Source: Stutzerimonas stutzeri
GTDB taxonomy: Bacteria; Pseudomonadota; Gammaproteobacteria; Pseudomonadales; Pseudomonadaceae
Reading direction: 5' to 3'
Assembly (NCBI RefSeq): GCF_018138085.1
Contig: NZ_CP073105.1
Span: forward strand, 4,092,001 to 4,156,000
Length of the DNA: 64,000 nt
Shown here: in pieces, positions 1 through 9,721 of the stretch
How the letters are laid out: each line of letters begins with the position of its first letter
Numbering within the stretch: position 1 is the stretch's first letter
Notes under the pieces: model-generated
What the model was told of the DNA's origin: nothing
The model's database searches: none
What the model saw: only the letters and a program-made list of their open reading frames with translations
Program-made: the position numbers and the translations under genes

Positions 1-2049
1 TTTCACCCCGATCGGGCTCTTGATACCCGTCGCCAGCATATCGATACGGTTTCGAATCGGCGGGATCCACAGATTGGCTAATCCAGGTACCTGTACGGTG
101 CGATCCAACTCCTCAACCAGCTTGTCAGGCGTCATCCCAGGGCGCCATTGATCCTTCGGCTTGAACTGAATGGTCGTCTCGAACATTTCCAGCGGGGCGG
201 GATCTGTAGCGGTGTCGGCTCGACCAGCCTTACCGAACACGTGTGCAACTTCTGGAACCGTTTTTATGAGCCGGTTCGTCTGCTGCAGTAGCTCAGAAGC
301 CTTCTGAGCGGAGAGGCCTGGAAGCGCAGTGGGCATATAAAGGAGGTCACCTTCATCCAGCGGGGGCAAGAACTCCCCACCAAGGCGAGAGGCCGGCCAC
401 AAGCCTGTCAGGAAGACCAGAACAGCCACCAGCAGAGTCATCTTGGGCCAGCGCAGTACCGCGTCCAGGGCCGGCTTGTAGATCCAGATGAGGCCACGGT
501 TGAGTGGATTACGGTGTTCGTCAGGGATTTTGCCCCTGATCCAATACCCCATGAGCACCGGAACCAGCGTGACAGACAGGCCCGCGGCGGCTGCCATTGC
601 ATAGGTTTTGGTGAACGCCAGTGGACCGAACAGCCGGCCTTCCTGCGCCTCCAGGGTGAACACTGGAATGAACGACAGCGTGATGATCAGCAGGCTGAAG
701 AACAATGCCGGCCCCACTTCAACAGCCGCGTCAGTAATGACCTTCCAGTGCTCCTGGCCCTTCAAGGTGGAGTCAGGATGCCGCTTGTGCCAGGCCTCAA
801 TGTGCTTGTGGCCGTTTTCGATCATGACGATTGCTGCATCGACCATCGCTCCGATGGCGATCGCGATGCCACCCAACGACATGATGTTGGCGTTGATGCC
901 TTGCCGCTGCATGATCACAAAAGCAATCAGGATGCCGATCGGCAACGACACGATGGCGACCAACGACGAGCGCAGATGCCACAGAAAAATCGCGCAAACC
1001 AACGCAACGACAATGAACTCCTCGATGAGCTTGTGCGTGAGGTTTTCAACGGCACTGTCGATCAGCTTGCTACGGTCGTACGTCGTGACGATTTCGACGC
1101 CTTGGGGCAGGCTCGCTTTCAGCTCATCCAGTTTGGTCTGAACGGCAGCGATGGTTTCCCGAGCGTTCTTGCCGCTCCGCAGGATCACCACGCCGCCGAC
1201 TACCTCACCTTCACCGTCAAGCTCGCTGATGCCCCGGCGCATTTCCGGGCCGAGCTGGATATGCGCAACGTCCCCTAGCGTCACTGGCACGCCGCCGTCG
1301 AGACGCAAAGGAATGGCTCGAAAGTCTTTGAGTGTCTTGAGATACCCGGTCGCACGGACCATGAACTCGGTTTCTGCGAGTTCCAGAACACTCCCGCCGG
1401 TTTCACGGTTGGCTTCATCGATCGCCTTTGCAATCTGCTGCTGCGTCACGCCCCTGCTTGCCATGCGCACGGGATCCAGTACGACCTGATACTGCTTGAC
1501 CATCCCGCCTATGGGCGCGACTTCCGCCACGTTGGGCAGTGTCTTGAGCTCATAGCGCAGGAACCAATCTTGCAAAGAGCGCAGCTGCGAGAGGTCATGT
1601 TTGCCCGTTCGGTCTACCAAAGCATATTGGTAGATCCAGCCGACACCTGTGGCGTCAGGGCCCAAAGCGGGTTTGGCGGCGGCGGGAAGCCGACTCTGCA
1701 CCTGACTCAGGTACTCCAGCACCCGAGAACGGGCCCAATAGAGGTCGGTGCCGTCCTCAAACAGGACGTACACGTAGCTATCCCCGAAGAAGGAGTAGCC
1801 GCGGACCGTCTTTGCGCCGGGGACAGACAGCATGGTCGTCGTCAGTGGGTAGGTGACCTGATTCTCAACGATCTGGGGCGCCTGCCCGGGGTATGGCGTG
1901 CGGATGATGACCTGAACGTCGGAAAGGTCTGGCAATGCATCAACAGCGGTGTTTTTGACCGACCAGACACCCCAAGCCACCGCGAACACAGTAGCCAGCA
2001 GGATCAGAAAGCGGTTGGCCACTGACCAGCGAATTATGGCTGCGATCAT
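1..2049 (-). CDS. cusA: CusA-type Cu(I)/Ag(I) RND efflux pump, N-terminal ~683 residues (runs off left edge)
   Basis: Inner-membrane proton-driven pump of the heavy-metal RND family that exports Cu(I)/Ag(I) through a CusCBA tripartite complex. The minus strand is open from the ATG at 2049 to base 1. The start reads [20 protein letters not shown], and the sequence at the window edge reads [16 protein letters not shown], a segment highly conserved in CusA. CusA proteins are about 1,040 residues, so roughly two thirds is present. The start codon overlaps the cusB stop (ATGA), indicating translational coupling in a cusCBA operon. The metal specificity (Cu/Ag rather than Co/Zn/Cd) is inferred from the CusF-like domain on the neighbouring CusB and the adjacent copper ATPase. 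Confidence 0.93.
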   Translation of the reverse strand, partial: MIAAIIRWSVANRFLILLATVFAVAWGVWSVKNTAVDALPDLSDVQVIIRTPYPGQAPQIVENQVTYPLTTTMLSVPGAKTVRGYSFFGDSYVYVLFEDGTDLYWARSRVLEYLSQVQSRLPAAAKPALGPDATGVGWIYQYALVDRTGKHDLSQLRSLQDWFLRYELKTLPNVAEVAPIGGMVKQYQVVLDPVRMASRGVTQQQIAKAIDEANRETGGSVLELAETEFMVRATGYLKTLKDFRAIPLRLDGGVPVTLGDVAHIQLGPEMRRGISELDGEGEVVGGVVILRSGKNARETIAAVQTKLDELKASLPQGVEIVTTYDRSKLIDSAVENLTHKLIEEFIVVALVCAIFLWHLRSSLVAIVSLPIGILIAFVIMQRQGINANIMSLGGIAIAIGAMVDAAIVMIENGHKHIEAWHKRHPDSTLKGQEHWKVITDAAVEVGPALFFSLLIITLSFIPVFTLEAQEGRLFGPLAFTKTYAMAAAAGLSVTLVPVLMGYWIRGKIPDEHRNPLNRGLIWIYKPALDAVLRWPKMTLLVAVLVFLTGLWPASRLGGEFLPPLDEGDLLYMPTALPGLSAQKASELLQQTNRLIKTVPEVAHVFGKAGRADTATDPAPLEMFETTIQFKPKDQWRPGMTPDKLVEELDRTVQVPGLANLWIPPIRNRIDMLATGIKSPIGVK

Positions 2050-3497
2050 GGCTGGCCCCCCAGCTTCTCGATGTGCTCAATGACCAGGCCCTCTTCGCTT
2101 TCACGCGCGCCGACACGGACGTGATCGCCGGTCTGCAACTTTGTTAGGAGCGATTGATCTGCAACCGGAAAGGACATTGTCATCCCAGGCATGTTCAGCG
2201 TCTTGAACGGCCCATGCGACAGGCCAACCATGCCATCTTCCAGGCTGACGATCGTACCTTCAGCCTCGTGCAGCGCAGGTTCTGTAGAAGTTGCAGGCTC
2301 CTCCAAACCCTGAGCGGTCAGCCCGCGTAGGCTCGCCTCTGAATCCAGGAGAAACTGACCGGACGCCACGACCTTCTGACCGGCTTCCAGCCCTTCAAGC
2401 ACCTCTGTCTGGTCATCGAATTCCCGGCCTGTGCGAACCTCAATCGGGCGGTAACGGCCTTGATCCTCGGCCAGCATCACCAATGCGCGCCGACCGGTGC
2501 GAATGACCGCCTCGGACGGGATGACCAAGACATCTTCGACGTTGCGACTCAACGTCACCTCGGCCGTCATGCCGGGACGAAGCCGTTGTTGCGGGTTAGG
2601 TAGCTCGACCCGGACACGCACAGTGCGGCTATCCAGGTTGGCCTGCGATAGTACCGTCTGGATCGTTCCTTCCAGCGTTTCACCCGCAAAAGCGGGCAGG
2701 CGCGTTGTTACTGATTGCCCTGGCGCTAAATTTGCGATCCGCGCCTCTGGTACTGCAACTTCTAGCCAAACCGTGTCCAGCCCGTTGACGCGCGCAAGAG
2801 TAGCGCCGGCGGGTACGGTCATGCCCTCGCGAACGTCGAGGCTGTTCAGCACGCCGCCTATTGGACTCGTCACTGTCCAAACGGGGCGCGCTTTACCAGT
2901 TCGTTCTAGCTGCACTATGACTTCTGGCGGCATGCCAGCAAGGCGCAACCGCTGGCGAGCCGCTGCGAGCAGCTGGGGTTGGCCGACCCCTTTGAGCGCC
3001 AGGTACTCTTCCTGTGCGGCAGCCCATTCGGGAACCAAAAGATCGGCTAACGGCGCGCCTTTTTCGATGACATCCTCCGGTGCTCGGTCGTAAACGCGCT
3101 CGACAAAGCCACCGGCACGCGCCTGCACAACCGCCACGTCTCGCTCGTCAAACATCAACGCGCCTGTCGCTTCGAGCGACTGGCTGATCGATTCACGCGT
3201 TACGGTTGCCAAGCGCACGCCGAGATTCTGCGTCACGCTCGGGTCGATACTGATCGATGCCCCGTCGCTTCCCTCATCTGCATAGCGTGGAATCAATTCC
3301 ATATCCATGAATGGCGACTTGCCCGGCTTATCGAACTTTTGCTGGGGGACCATAGGGTCATACCAATAGAGCACTTCCTTGTCTTCTTCTGCAGGCGATT
3401 GTCCGAAGGCTGCGGTAGGCAGACCGATTAGCGCTGCAGCGCTAATCATCAGAGGCAGACTGAAGGCGAGTACCAGCCGCTTGTGTTGGAATGTCAT
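2046..3497 (-). CDS. cusB: CusB-type periplasmic adaptor with N-terminal metal-binding and C-terminal CusF-like domains
   Basis: Membrane-fusion (adaptor) subunit linking the CusA pump to the outer-membrane channel, 483 aa. A signal sequence covers residues 1-32. A heavy-metal-binding segment follows at about 43-75 ([16 protein letters not shown], then [12 protein letters not shown]). The barrel-sandwich/beta-barrel adaptor core runs from about 85 to 395. The C-terminal ~70 residues (from [19 protein letters not shown] through NMPGMTMSF) look like CusF, the periplasmic Cu(I)/Ag(I) chaperone; the MPGMTM motif supplies Met ligands. CusF is a separate gene in E. coli, so this is a fused version. 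It overlaps cusC upstream and cusA downstream by 4 bases each, so the three are one translationally coupled operon. Confidence 0.93.
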   Translation of the reverse strand: MTFQHKRLVLAFSLPLMISAAALIGLPTAAFGQSPAEEDKEVLYWYDPMVPQQKFDKPGKSPFMDMELIPRYADEGSDGASISIDPSVTQNLGVRLATVTRESISQSLEATGALMFDERDVAVVQARAGGFVERVYDRAPEDVIEKGAPLADLLVPEWAAAQEEYLALKGVGQPQLLAAARQRLRLAGMPPEVIVQLERTGKARPVWTVTSPIGGVLNSLDVREGMTVPAGATLARVNGLDTVWLEVAVPEARIANLAPGQSVTTRLPAFAGETLEGTIQTVLSQANLDSRTVRVRVELPNPQQRLRPGMTAEVTLSRNVEDVLVIPSEAVIRTGRRALVMLAEDQGRYRPIEVRTGREFDDQTEVLEGLEAGQKVVASGQFLLDSEASLRGLTAQGLEEPATSTEPALHEAEGTIVSLEDGMVGLSHGPFKTLNMPGMTMSFPVADQSLLTKLQTGDHVRVGARESEEGLVIEHIEKLGGQP

Positions 3498-4747
3498 GGT
3501 CGGGTATCTCCAAAGGCGAAATGCAGGCGGGCATTGCTCAACGATCGATCGCGGGCGACGTCAATACGCCGTAGCCGGGTCTCCACAAGCTGTCGTCGCG
3601 CTTCGATCACAGCGGTCAGCTCACCGCTTCCGGAGCGGTAATCGGCCATGGCAAGGCGGACCTTCTCTTCAGCGAGGGGTAGTAAGGTTTTGTCGAGGCG
3701 GATGAGTGCGCGGTCCAGACGCTGATACTCAGCGAGGTCAGTACTCAGCTCTTGGTTGTACAGGCGCAAGGTCGCTTGGCGCTGAGCCTCGATCTGGGCA
3801 AGGCGAGCTCGTTCGGCCGCGATCTTCGGATCCTGCCGAGAGCTGGTAAACAGCGGCAGGTCGAAGCTGACGCTGAGGTTCACCATGTCGCCGTACTCAC
3901 GGCCACGTCGCAGGTAGTCGACCCCCCAACTCCAATCCGGTGTTTTCTCTGCGATGGCCTGGTGAACCTTTGCCTCCGCTTCACGAGTCATCGGGTCGAA
4001 GGCGAGTAACGCCGGGTGCCGGTTCAGGTTGTGCTGATAGTTATCAACGGCGGCAAGCCATTGCGGCCAGTCACCTGTAAGCGGCTGGCCTGCTAGCTCG
4101 CCTATCCAGCGCCGGAGGCCGGCCCGCGCAACAGCCTGGTTACGCAGCAGCTCATCCTCTTGTTCAGCCAGCAATGCTGCCTCTTGCCTCGGAAGTACGC
4201 TATCTGCGGTTTGTCCGCTGCCGCCAGCAATGCGGGCCTGAACAGCCCGCGAAAGGAGCTGATTCTCGCTGTAAAGCTGCTTGAAAAGGCTTAGCTTCTG
4301 CTCGACCGCGAAGCTAGCGATCCATGCCTCGGCGGTTGCTTGGCGCACACCGAGACGTTCAACCGTTTGCTGGGCGTTTGCGAGCGCAACACTAGCCTGC
4401 GCGGCCTCGACACGAGCGCGCCTTTTCGCTCGGTTTGGCACATCTTGCATGACCCCAACCATTTGCATGGTCATGGCCTCTTGCTCCAACTGCCAGCGAG
4501 CGTCACCTTCGATGGGCACGCTTTGCAGTCCAAGCTTAAGTTTAGGGTCAGGAAGCTCGCCGGCAGGGATTGCAGCGCTGCGTGCGGCCACCAGGTTGGC
4601 GGCTTGCGCATGCAGCGAAGGCGCGTCTTGCTCGGCCACGCTCAGAGCTTGTTCTAAGGTCAAAGCGGACGCTAACCCTGGAAACGAGAGCGCGCCCATG
4701 ATCAAGGCGGCCACGTACGGCGGCGCCCAATAAATACGGGGTTTCAT
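3494..4747 (-). CDS. cusC: CusC/TolC-family outer-membrane efflux channel
   Basis: Outer-membrane factor of the CusCBA tripartite pump, 417 aa. A signal peptide (MKPRIYWAPPYVAALIMGAL...) is followed by two OEP repeats rich in Ala/Gln/Leu/Arg, as expected for the alpha-helical barrel, for instance MQDVPNRAKRRARVEAAQAS and DLPLFTSSRQDPKIAAERAR. It is shorter than E. coli CusC (about 457 aa) but typical of the CzcC/CusC forms found next to CusB with a CusF tail. It is the first gene of the tricistron and overlaps cusB by 4 bases. A CzcC-type name would fit equally on sequence alone; the neighbours favour Cus. Confidence 0.88.
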   Translation of the reverse strand: MKPRIYWAPPYVAALIMGALSFPGLASALTLEQALSVAEQDAPSLHAQAANLVAARSAAIPAGELPDPKLKLGLQSVPIEGDARWQLEQEAMTMQMVGVMQDVPNRAKRRARVEAAQASVALANAQQTVERLGVRQATAEAWIASFAVEQKLSLFKQLYSENQLLSRAVQARIAGGSGQTADSVLPRQEAALLAEQEDELLRNQAVARAGLRRWIGELAGQPLTGDWPQWLAAVDNYQHNLNRHPALLAFDPMTREAEAKVHQAIAEKTPDWSWGVDYLRRGREYGDMVNLSVSFDLPLFTSSRQDPKIAAERARLAQIEAQRQATLRLYNQELSTDLAEYQRLDRALIRLDKTLLPLAEEKVRLAMADYRSGSGELTAVIEARRQLVETRLRRIDVARDRSLSNARLHFAFGDTRP

Positions 4748-4839
4748 TTGCGAAGGATTCCTGATCTTTCATGCGAGCCAAAGGCGCGCGGTAGCCGGCC
4801 CGAATGCTCACTCGGGCGGTTCCTATAATTTGATCGGAA

Positions 4840-5217
4840 TTAGACGCGGGGTGGATGCCAGACGGCGTCTAAAAGGCTAGAGGGGATCAGGCCGTTATAG
4901 GGAGTGGTCACGGGTTTAGCAGCAGGCATCAGCTGGGCTTTTATTGAGACAAGCTGAAGGATACTTGCAGTTTTGCATTCTTGGCCCGTCTTGCAGACGG
5001 TCGCCGTTCCATGCTCATTCGCTTCACAGCACTCGGGCTCAGCGCCGCTGACGCCAGCCATCGACGCGTGGCTGGCTGCCATAGCCTCTATGCCTACCCT
5101 ATCAGGCATTACGTGATGCGCTGACGACCCAACCGGCATGAGCAATTGCGCCATCCCGTTGATCGGAAGCGCGAGCACTAGCAGCAGGACAAGGAAGGAG
5201 CGCATGTAGGACTTCAT
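4840..5217 (-). CDS. Small exported Cys/Met/His-containing protein, CopL-like
   Basis: 125-aa protein with an N-terminal signal or anchor (MKSYMRSFLVLLLVLALPIN) followed by Met and His residues (SSAHHVMPD, MAASHASMAG) and a cysteine cluster (ECCEANEHGTATVCKTGQEC). Such small secreted metal-binding-looking proteins are common beside copper-resistance operons in Pseudomonas and Xanthomonas; the CopL/DUF2946 type is the closest match I can think of. It lies 92 bases upstream of cusC on the same strand and about 100 bases downstream of copA, so it may be the first gene of the cus operon. No catalytic motif is visible. A periplasmic copper-sensing or copper-binding role is inference. Confidence 0.6.
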   Translation of the reverse strand: MKSYMRSFLVLLLVLALPINGMAQLLMPVGSSAHHVMPDRVGIEAMAASHASMAGVSGAEPECCEANEHGTATVCKTGQECKTASILQLVSIKAQLMPAAKPVTTPYNGLIPSSLLDAVWHPPRV

Positions 5218-5254
5218 ATTTCCAGCTTACGGGGCAATTCATGAGCAATCAATG

Positions 5255-5304
5255 AGGCTTCGGTCGCTTCGCAACCGAAGCCTAAGCCTAAGCCTAAGCC
5301 TAAG
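5255..5304. repeat. 10-bp-stem hairpin followed by four CCTAAG hexamers, 3' of copA
   Basis: Bases 5255-5264 (AGGCTTCGGT) pair with 5274-5283 (ACCGAAGCCT) around a 9-base loop. Immediately after come four perfect tandem CCTAAG units (5281-5304), ending 10 bases from the copA stop. On the copA coding strand this hairpin could end transcription, but no T-run follows it in either direction, so I do not call it an intrinsic terminator. AAGCCT recurs in each hexamer and can pair with AGGCTT in alternative registers. Confidence 0.6.
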
Positions 5305-5314
5305 CCGACAGGCT

Positions 5315-7687
5315 TCAAACTACACGCGTTTGACGGAGCCGGAGTGCGTTGAACACAACCGATGCTGAGCTGAGGCTCATGGCTAGGGCAGCAATCATCG
5401 GAGACAGCAACAGTCCGAAGAACGGATAGAGCAGACCTGCGGCAATCGGGATGCTCAACCCGTTGTACATAAAGGCAAACAGAAGGTTCTGACGCATATT
5501 GCGAACCGTCGCCACCGAAAGCGTGCGCGCGCGCAGTATCCCCATCAGGTCACCTTTAACGAGCGTAACTTGGGCGCTGTTCATGGCGACGTCAGTGCCC
5601 GTGCCCATCGCTATGCCGACATCAGCCCTGGCGAGCGCCGGCGCATCATTTATTCCGTCGCCTGCCATGGCGACTACTTTACCTAGGGCTTGTAGCTTAA
5701 CCACCAGCGCCTCCTTGTCCTGCGGCTTCACTTCGCCATGCACCTCATCGATCGATAGCTCACGAGCCACCGCGCGGGCAGTGGTAAGCCCGTCGCCGGT
5801 GGCCATGATGACTTGCACGCCCTCCGCTTGGAGCCGCGCTACAGCTTCCTTGGAAGTCGGTTTGATTGGGTCCGATACGGCCAGCAAGCCGGCAAGTGCC
5901 CCATCAACAGCCAGGTACACAATGCTGGTACCGCTCTCGCGCATTTTTTCTGCCTGATCTCTCAACGGCTCGACGCTCACACCCGCATCTTCCATAAGCG
6001 CGGTGTTGCCTAGTTGTAGCTGCTTGCCTTCCACCAGACCACGGACTCCGATACCTGACCCTGACTCGAAGGTCTCTGGCTTCGCCAGCTGGATACCTTC
6101 GCTTCTGGCATGGTCTACGATCGCGTGGGCTAGGGGATGCTCACTACCTTGATCCAAGCTGGCAGACAAACGGATGACTTCCTGCGAGTCAAACGGCGTG
6201 ACGCCTATGGCCCGATCGAAGACAGGTCGGCCCTCGGTCAAGGTTCCTGTTTTATCGACAATCAGCGTGTCTACCTTACGGACGTTCTCGATGGCGCCTG
6301 CGTCTCTGAAAAGCACTCCGCTTCCAGCCGCTTTGCCTGTGGCAACCATGATCGACATAGGCGTTGCAAGGCCAAGTGCGCAAGGGCAAGCAATGATCAG
6401 AACCGCAACTGCATTGATCAGGCCGAATACCCAGCCCTGCTCGGGTCCAAACAGGCCCCATGCAAAGAATGTCAGCAAGGCGATACCAATGACCGTCAGC
6501 ACGAAATAACCCGCAACCGTGTCCGCCATTCGCTGCATGGGTGCTTTGGAGCGTTGCGCATTCGCAACCATCTGGACGATTTGTGAAAGCATAGTCCCGG
6601 AGCCAACCCTGGTGGCTCGCATGACAAGCGAGCCGCTCGTGTTCATCGTCGCGCCGATAAGCGAATCGCCTGTCCGCTTCGTCACCGGAACCGGCTCGCC
6701 CGTTAGCATGGATTCGTCGACGGCGCTCTCGCCCTCTAACACCTCTCCATCAACGGGTACCTTTTCACCAGGACGAACGCGCAGATGGTCGCCCTCGTGA
6801 ACATGTGTGAGCGGGATGTCCTCCTCGGAACCATCCTTGGCGATACGGCGAGCTGTTTTGGGTGATAAGCCAAGCAGGGACTTGATTGCGGAAGATGTCT
6901 GAGAGCGGGCCTTCAGTTCGAGCAGCTGACCTAAAAGCGTCAGTGAAATGATGACCGCTGCGGCTTCGTAGTAAACGCCTATCCGGCCGCCCACAGTGAA
7001 TGACTCTGGAAATATGCTCGGTAAGACGGTTGCTACGATGCTGTAAATATACGCAGCCCCTGTGCCAAGCCCGATCAACGTCCACATGTTTGGGCTGCGA
7101 TGCTTAACTGATGCGAAACCGCGCACGAAAAATGGCCAACCTGCCCACAAGACAACCGGGGTCGTAAGGGCTAGTTCAACCCAGTTCTGGCTAGCGCCGT
7201 GAAACAGCGGTATCGCATGTCCCGCCATTGCCAACAGGGTTACTGCTACGGTCAGGGGCAGAGACCACCAGAATCGCTTCGAGAAGTCCTTGAGTTCGGG
7301 ATTCTCCTCCTCGTCGAGTTCAGGGATCAGAGGTTCCAATGACATCCCGCAGATAGGGCAATCACCTGGACCCATTTGGCGGATCTCAGGGTGCATCGGG
7401 CAGGTGTACTCTGTCGTTGCATCACCGGCGGGTGGTTTCTGTGCGGGTGGGGTAGATGCCCGAGAGGAGGTCCCATGAGCCTGCGGTGCAGCGAGATATC
7501 GAGCAGGGTCGGAACGAAACTTGGTCTGGCAACCCTGGCTGCAGAAGCGGTAAGTGCTTCCCTGATAATGCTCTTGATGCTCGCTATCCTCTTCCACCTT
7601 CATCCCGCAGACGGGGTCTGTGAGTGCTGCAGTACCTTTCGTTTGGTCGGGCTGGTGATGGCACTGCTGAGAGGACATACGGGGCAC
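5315..7687 (-). CDS. copA: Copper-exporting P1B-type ATPase with YHS and heavy-metal-binding N-terminus
   Basis: 790-aa inner-membrane ATPase pumping Cu(I)/Ag(I) out of the cytoplasm. The N-terminus carries a YHS domain (DPVCGMKV at 24-31, then Cys-rich to ~66) and a second metal-binding segment (YTCPMHPEI at 94-102, [10 protein letters not shown] at 110-119) instead of the usual HMA domains. Membrane helices begin near 138. The core is complete: TGE at 329-331, ion-site CPC at 434-436, phosphorylated Asp478 in DKTGT, the SEHPLAHA motif and [10 protein letters not shown]. It lies upstream of, and in the same direction as, the CopL-like/cus genes. ATPases with this YHS/CPMHP head are frequent on mobile copper islands. 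The start at 7687 is the first Met; MSSQQC three codons later is an alternative. Confidence 0.93.
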   Translation of the reverse strand: MPRMSSQQCHHQPDQTKGTAALTDPVCGMKVEEDSEHQEHYQGSTYRFCSQGCQTKFRSDPARYLAAPQAHGTSSRASTPPAQKPPAGDATTEYTCPMHPEIRQMGPGDCPICGMSLEPLIPELDEEENPELKDFSKRFWWSLPLTVAVTLLAMAGHAIPLFHGASQNWVELALTTPVVLWAGWPFFVRGFASVKHRSPNMWTLIGLGTGAAYIYSIVATVLPSIFPESFTVGGRIGVYYEAAAVIISLTLLGQLLELKARSQTSSAIKSLLGLSPKTARRIAKDGSEEDIPLTHVHEGDHLRVRPGEKVPVDGEVLEGESAVDESMLTGEPVPVTKRTGDSLIGATMNTSGSLVMRATRVGSGTMLSQIVQMVANAQRSKAPMQRMADTVAGYFVLTVIGIALLTFFAWGLFGPEQGWVFGLINAVAVLIIACPCALGLATPMSIMVATGKAAGSGVLFRDAGAIENVRKVDTLIVDKTGTLTEGRPVFDRAIGVTPFDSQEVIRLSASLDQGSEHPLAHAIVDHARSEGIQLAKPETFESGSGIGVRGLVEGKQLQLGNTALMEDAGVSVEPLRDQAEKMRESGTSIVYLAVDGALAGLLAVSDPIKPTSKEAVARLQAEGVQVIMATGDGLTTARAVARELSIDEVHGEVKPQDKEALVVKLQALGKVVAMAGDGINDAPALARADVGIAMGTGTDVAMNSAQVTLVKGDLMGILRARTLSVATVRNMRQNLLFAFMYNGLSIPIAAGLLYPFFGLLLSPMIAALAMSLSSASVVFNALRLRQTRVV

Positions 7688-7806
7688 CTTATGGATTGGT
7701 TAGCGACGAACTTGGCCTATTGCAGGGACATTTGCGGTTTTTCAATGCTTGCAGCGTCTGACAGCCAATATATGCAAAGCGTCCTGACCAAAGGCTGAAG
7801 TAACCA

Positions 7807-7820
7807 TTACATTTCTGTCA
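7807..7820. promoter_or_regulatory. Possible metal-response operator upstream of copA
   Basis: An imperfect inverted repeat TTACA-TTTC-TGTCA sits about 120 bases upstream of the copA start, in the space between copA and the divergent HAD gene. Its form resembles the boxes bound by CopR/CusR-type response regulators. No regulator gene is in the window (it may lie to the left), so assignment is tentative. Confidence 0.3.
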
Positions 7821-7906
7821 GGTTCTCTGGTATGTCAGGTCGTATGTATGTTGAAGCGAGCTGCTGAAAAAGTAGCTCGCGCAGATACCGCCTGCTGGCC
7901 TAGCCT

Positions 7907-8620
7907 ATGCCTCCATTGTTCGATGCTCGGCCGCTTCATTTTGATGAATACCGAACCGTGCAAAAGCCTAAGCGCAGGTACTCTGTTTTGATAGAAGCCG
8001 TAATTTTTGATGTCTATGGCACGCTCCTGCAAATCGGTGAACGGCGGCGGCCATTTCGCAACCTCTTAAAACAGGCACGCAGCCAAGGTCGTCAACCTAG
8101 GGCCGATGATGCCAGGACATTGATGACACAAAACGTGGGGCTGGCCGGCGCCGCCAATCTGTTTGGTACACAACTAGGTAACGTTGAGCTTGCTACTCTG
8201 GAGCTTGATCTCTACGCGGAACTGGCAAGCGTGCGTCCCTATGATGACGCTCTGCGGGCACTGGAAAGCCTTAAGAGAGCGGGGCTAAAAGTGGCGCTAT
8301 GCTCCAACTTGGCTACCCCCTATGCCATACCAGCCATGTTGCTACTGCCTGAGTTTGACGCCTATGCCTGGAGCTTCGAGGTGGGCGCGATCAAACCGGA
8401 GCCGGCGATCTACGATCATCTGGTAAAGCGGTTGGATTGCAAAGCGTCTTCCATTGCTATGATTGGCGATACATTGGAGGCCGATGTGCTCGGTCCCGAA
8501 AGGCTGGGAGTGCATGGCTTCCACCTACGGCGCGATGCCATCCGTGGTCCTGACCGATTCGCTAGCCTGATCGAATTTGCAGACCAAATTTTGGGCATGG
8601 GGACTGTCACTAGAACGTAG
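7907..8620 (+). CDS. HAD-superfamily hydrolase
   Basis: Haloacid-dehalogenase-like phosphatase. Motif I is VIFDVYGTLL, where the first Asp is the nucleophile; motif II is ALCSNLATPY; motif III is the Lys in GAIKPEPAIY; motif IV is IGDTLEADVLG. The longest reading is 237 aa from ATG 7907, but family members start only a few residues before motif I. A TTG at 7988 (210 aa) is therefore a plausible true start, and the first 27 residues may be untranslated. The substrate is unknown. The gene is divergent from copA and part of the island cargo; I see no functional link to copper. Confidence 0.8.
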   Translation: MPPLFDARPLHFDEYRTVQKPKRRYSVLIEAVIFDVYGTLLQIGERRRPFRNLLKQARSQGRQPRADDARTLMTQNVGLAGAANLFGTQLGNVELATLELDLYAELASVRPYDDALRALESLKRAGLKVALCSNLATPYAIPAMLLLPEFDAYAWSFEVGAIKPEPAIYDHLVKRLDCKASSIAMIGDTLEADVLGPERLGVHGFHLRRDAIRGPDRFASLIEFADQILGMGTVTRT

Positions 8621-8847
8621 CACTAGCGCACATTCGAGGTCGCCTCCAGCTATCGGCCTTCAGTTCAAGCACTCGCAACTCGCTTGTAGTGCTTCCCCTG
8701 GCCCTAGCGCTCCCGGAGTCCATTCGCGAGCTGGCTGCAGCGGCTGTGATCACCCACTCGTAGAGCTGATTGCTGAGGTGATCCATTTACCGGCGATCCT
8801 ATCCATGGTCAGGAACAGCTGAGTCTTGTCGAAATCATCCAGAGAGC

Positions 8848-9210
8848 TCATGCCTCGTGGATTGGTGCGAGATTTATAAGCGGCGCAAGGAGGAGCTGAG
8901 CAGTGCGAGCCCAGGAAACCAGCGCTTCAAGATCCATCTGTAGAGATTCGGCCTCTGCCCAGATACAAGCATTCTCGGCAGGCACCGTAAGGGCGATGCC
9001 CTCAACTATCGTCAGAGCCATCGCATGCAATCTCAGCAGCTCGTCGCGAATGGCGGTGGTTCCGCCCAGTTCCAGCAAGCAGGCGTCCAATCGATCAACC
9101 AGCCGGAGCAGTTGAGAGGCGTCGAAGCCGTCGCGCAGGTTTTCCAACGCCACCGCATCGACTTCGCCGTACGGTGTAACGCGAAAGGCTGCGGGAGGAA
9201 CATTGATCAT
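8848..9210 (-). CDS. tnpC: TnpC-like regulator of Tn3-family transposition
   Basis: 120-aa protein beginning MINVPPAAFRVTPYGEVDAV, overlapping the tnpA remnant stop by 4 bases, with an alpha-helical Leu/Ala-rich body (LLRLVDRLDACLLELGG, LLRLHAMALTIVEGIAL). Tn4652 of P. putida encodes TnpC, a protein of about 120 codons just downstream of tnpA that lowers transposase level. Length, position and overlap fit that gene, but I am matching by context and memory rather than alignment. With tnpA destroyed it has no transposase of its own to control; it could still act on related elements in trans. Confidence 0.6.
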   Translation of the reverse strand: MINVPPAAFRVTPYGEVDAVALENLRDGFDASQLLRLVDRLDACLLELGGTTAIRDELLRLHAMALTIVEGIALTVPAENACIWAEAESLQMDLEALVSWARTAQLLLAPLINLAPIHEA

Positions 9211-9703
9211 GTGGTTTTCTCGGTATCTAGCTGGCGAGGTGTGATCACCCGCAGCGAGCCGGCAGCTTGTTGGAACACCAAGTCCTTGATCCAGGGCTCC
9301 GGTGGCCGGTTGAGCTTGAGGTTGAATTCGCCGAAGCGCTTGACGTTGCTGGTCAGGTAGGGGCTGAGGAAGGACACGTCCTCGTCGGTGAACTGCCAAC
9401 CCTCTCGGGCCAATTTCTGCAGAATACGCATCATATCCACAGTGTTCTGCAGGATCACCGATGAGGCCACCATGTCGTTGTAGCGCAGACGTTTTTGCTG
9501 TTCGTCCGGATCGTTCTCGGCAATCACGTCTCCACCGAACGAAAGCCACTTCGAGAAACCGTTGTAGGACTCGATCTTGTTGGTGTTCGCGGTGACTTCC
9601 TGGCGCAGCTCGCGGCTGCCGATCCAGTTGAGCAGGAAGATCGTGCGGATCACGCTGCCCAGTGCCTGGGCCGCATGGTAGAGCTTGTTGCGCCGGCTGT
9701 AGG
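9207..9703 (-). pseudogene. tnpA: C-terminal remnant of a Tn3-family transposase (TnpA)
   Basis: About 165 residues reading from the IS edge: TYSRRNKLYHAAQALGSVIR, then TIFLLNWIGSRELRQEVTAN, TNKIESYNGFSKWLSFGGD and so on to the stop. This is the extreme C-terminus of the DDE transposase domain of a Tn3-family TnpA (about 1,000 aa when whole). The reading frame is open to the left inverted repeat of the IS at 9704, where the homology stops. No further tnpA sequence is visible to the right of the IS, so the insertion was accompanied or followed by deletion of the N-terminal 85 percent. Non-functional. Confidence 0.88.
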
Positions 9704-9721
9704 TGAATCGCCCCAGCTTTC

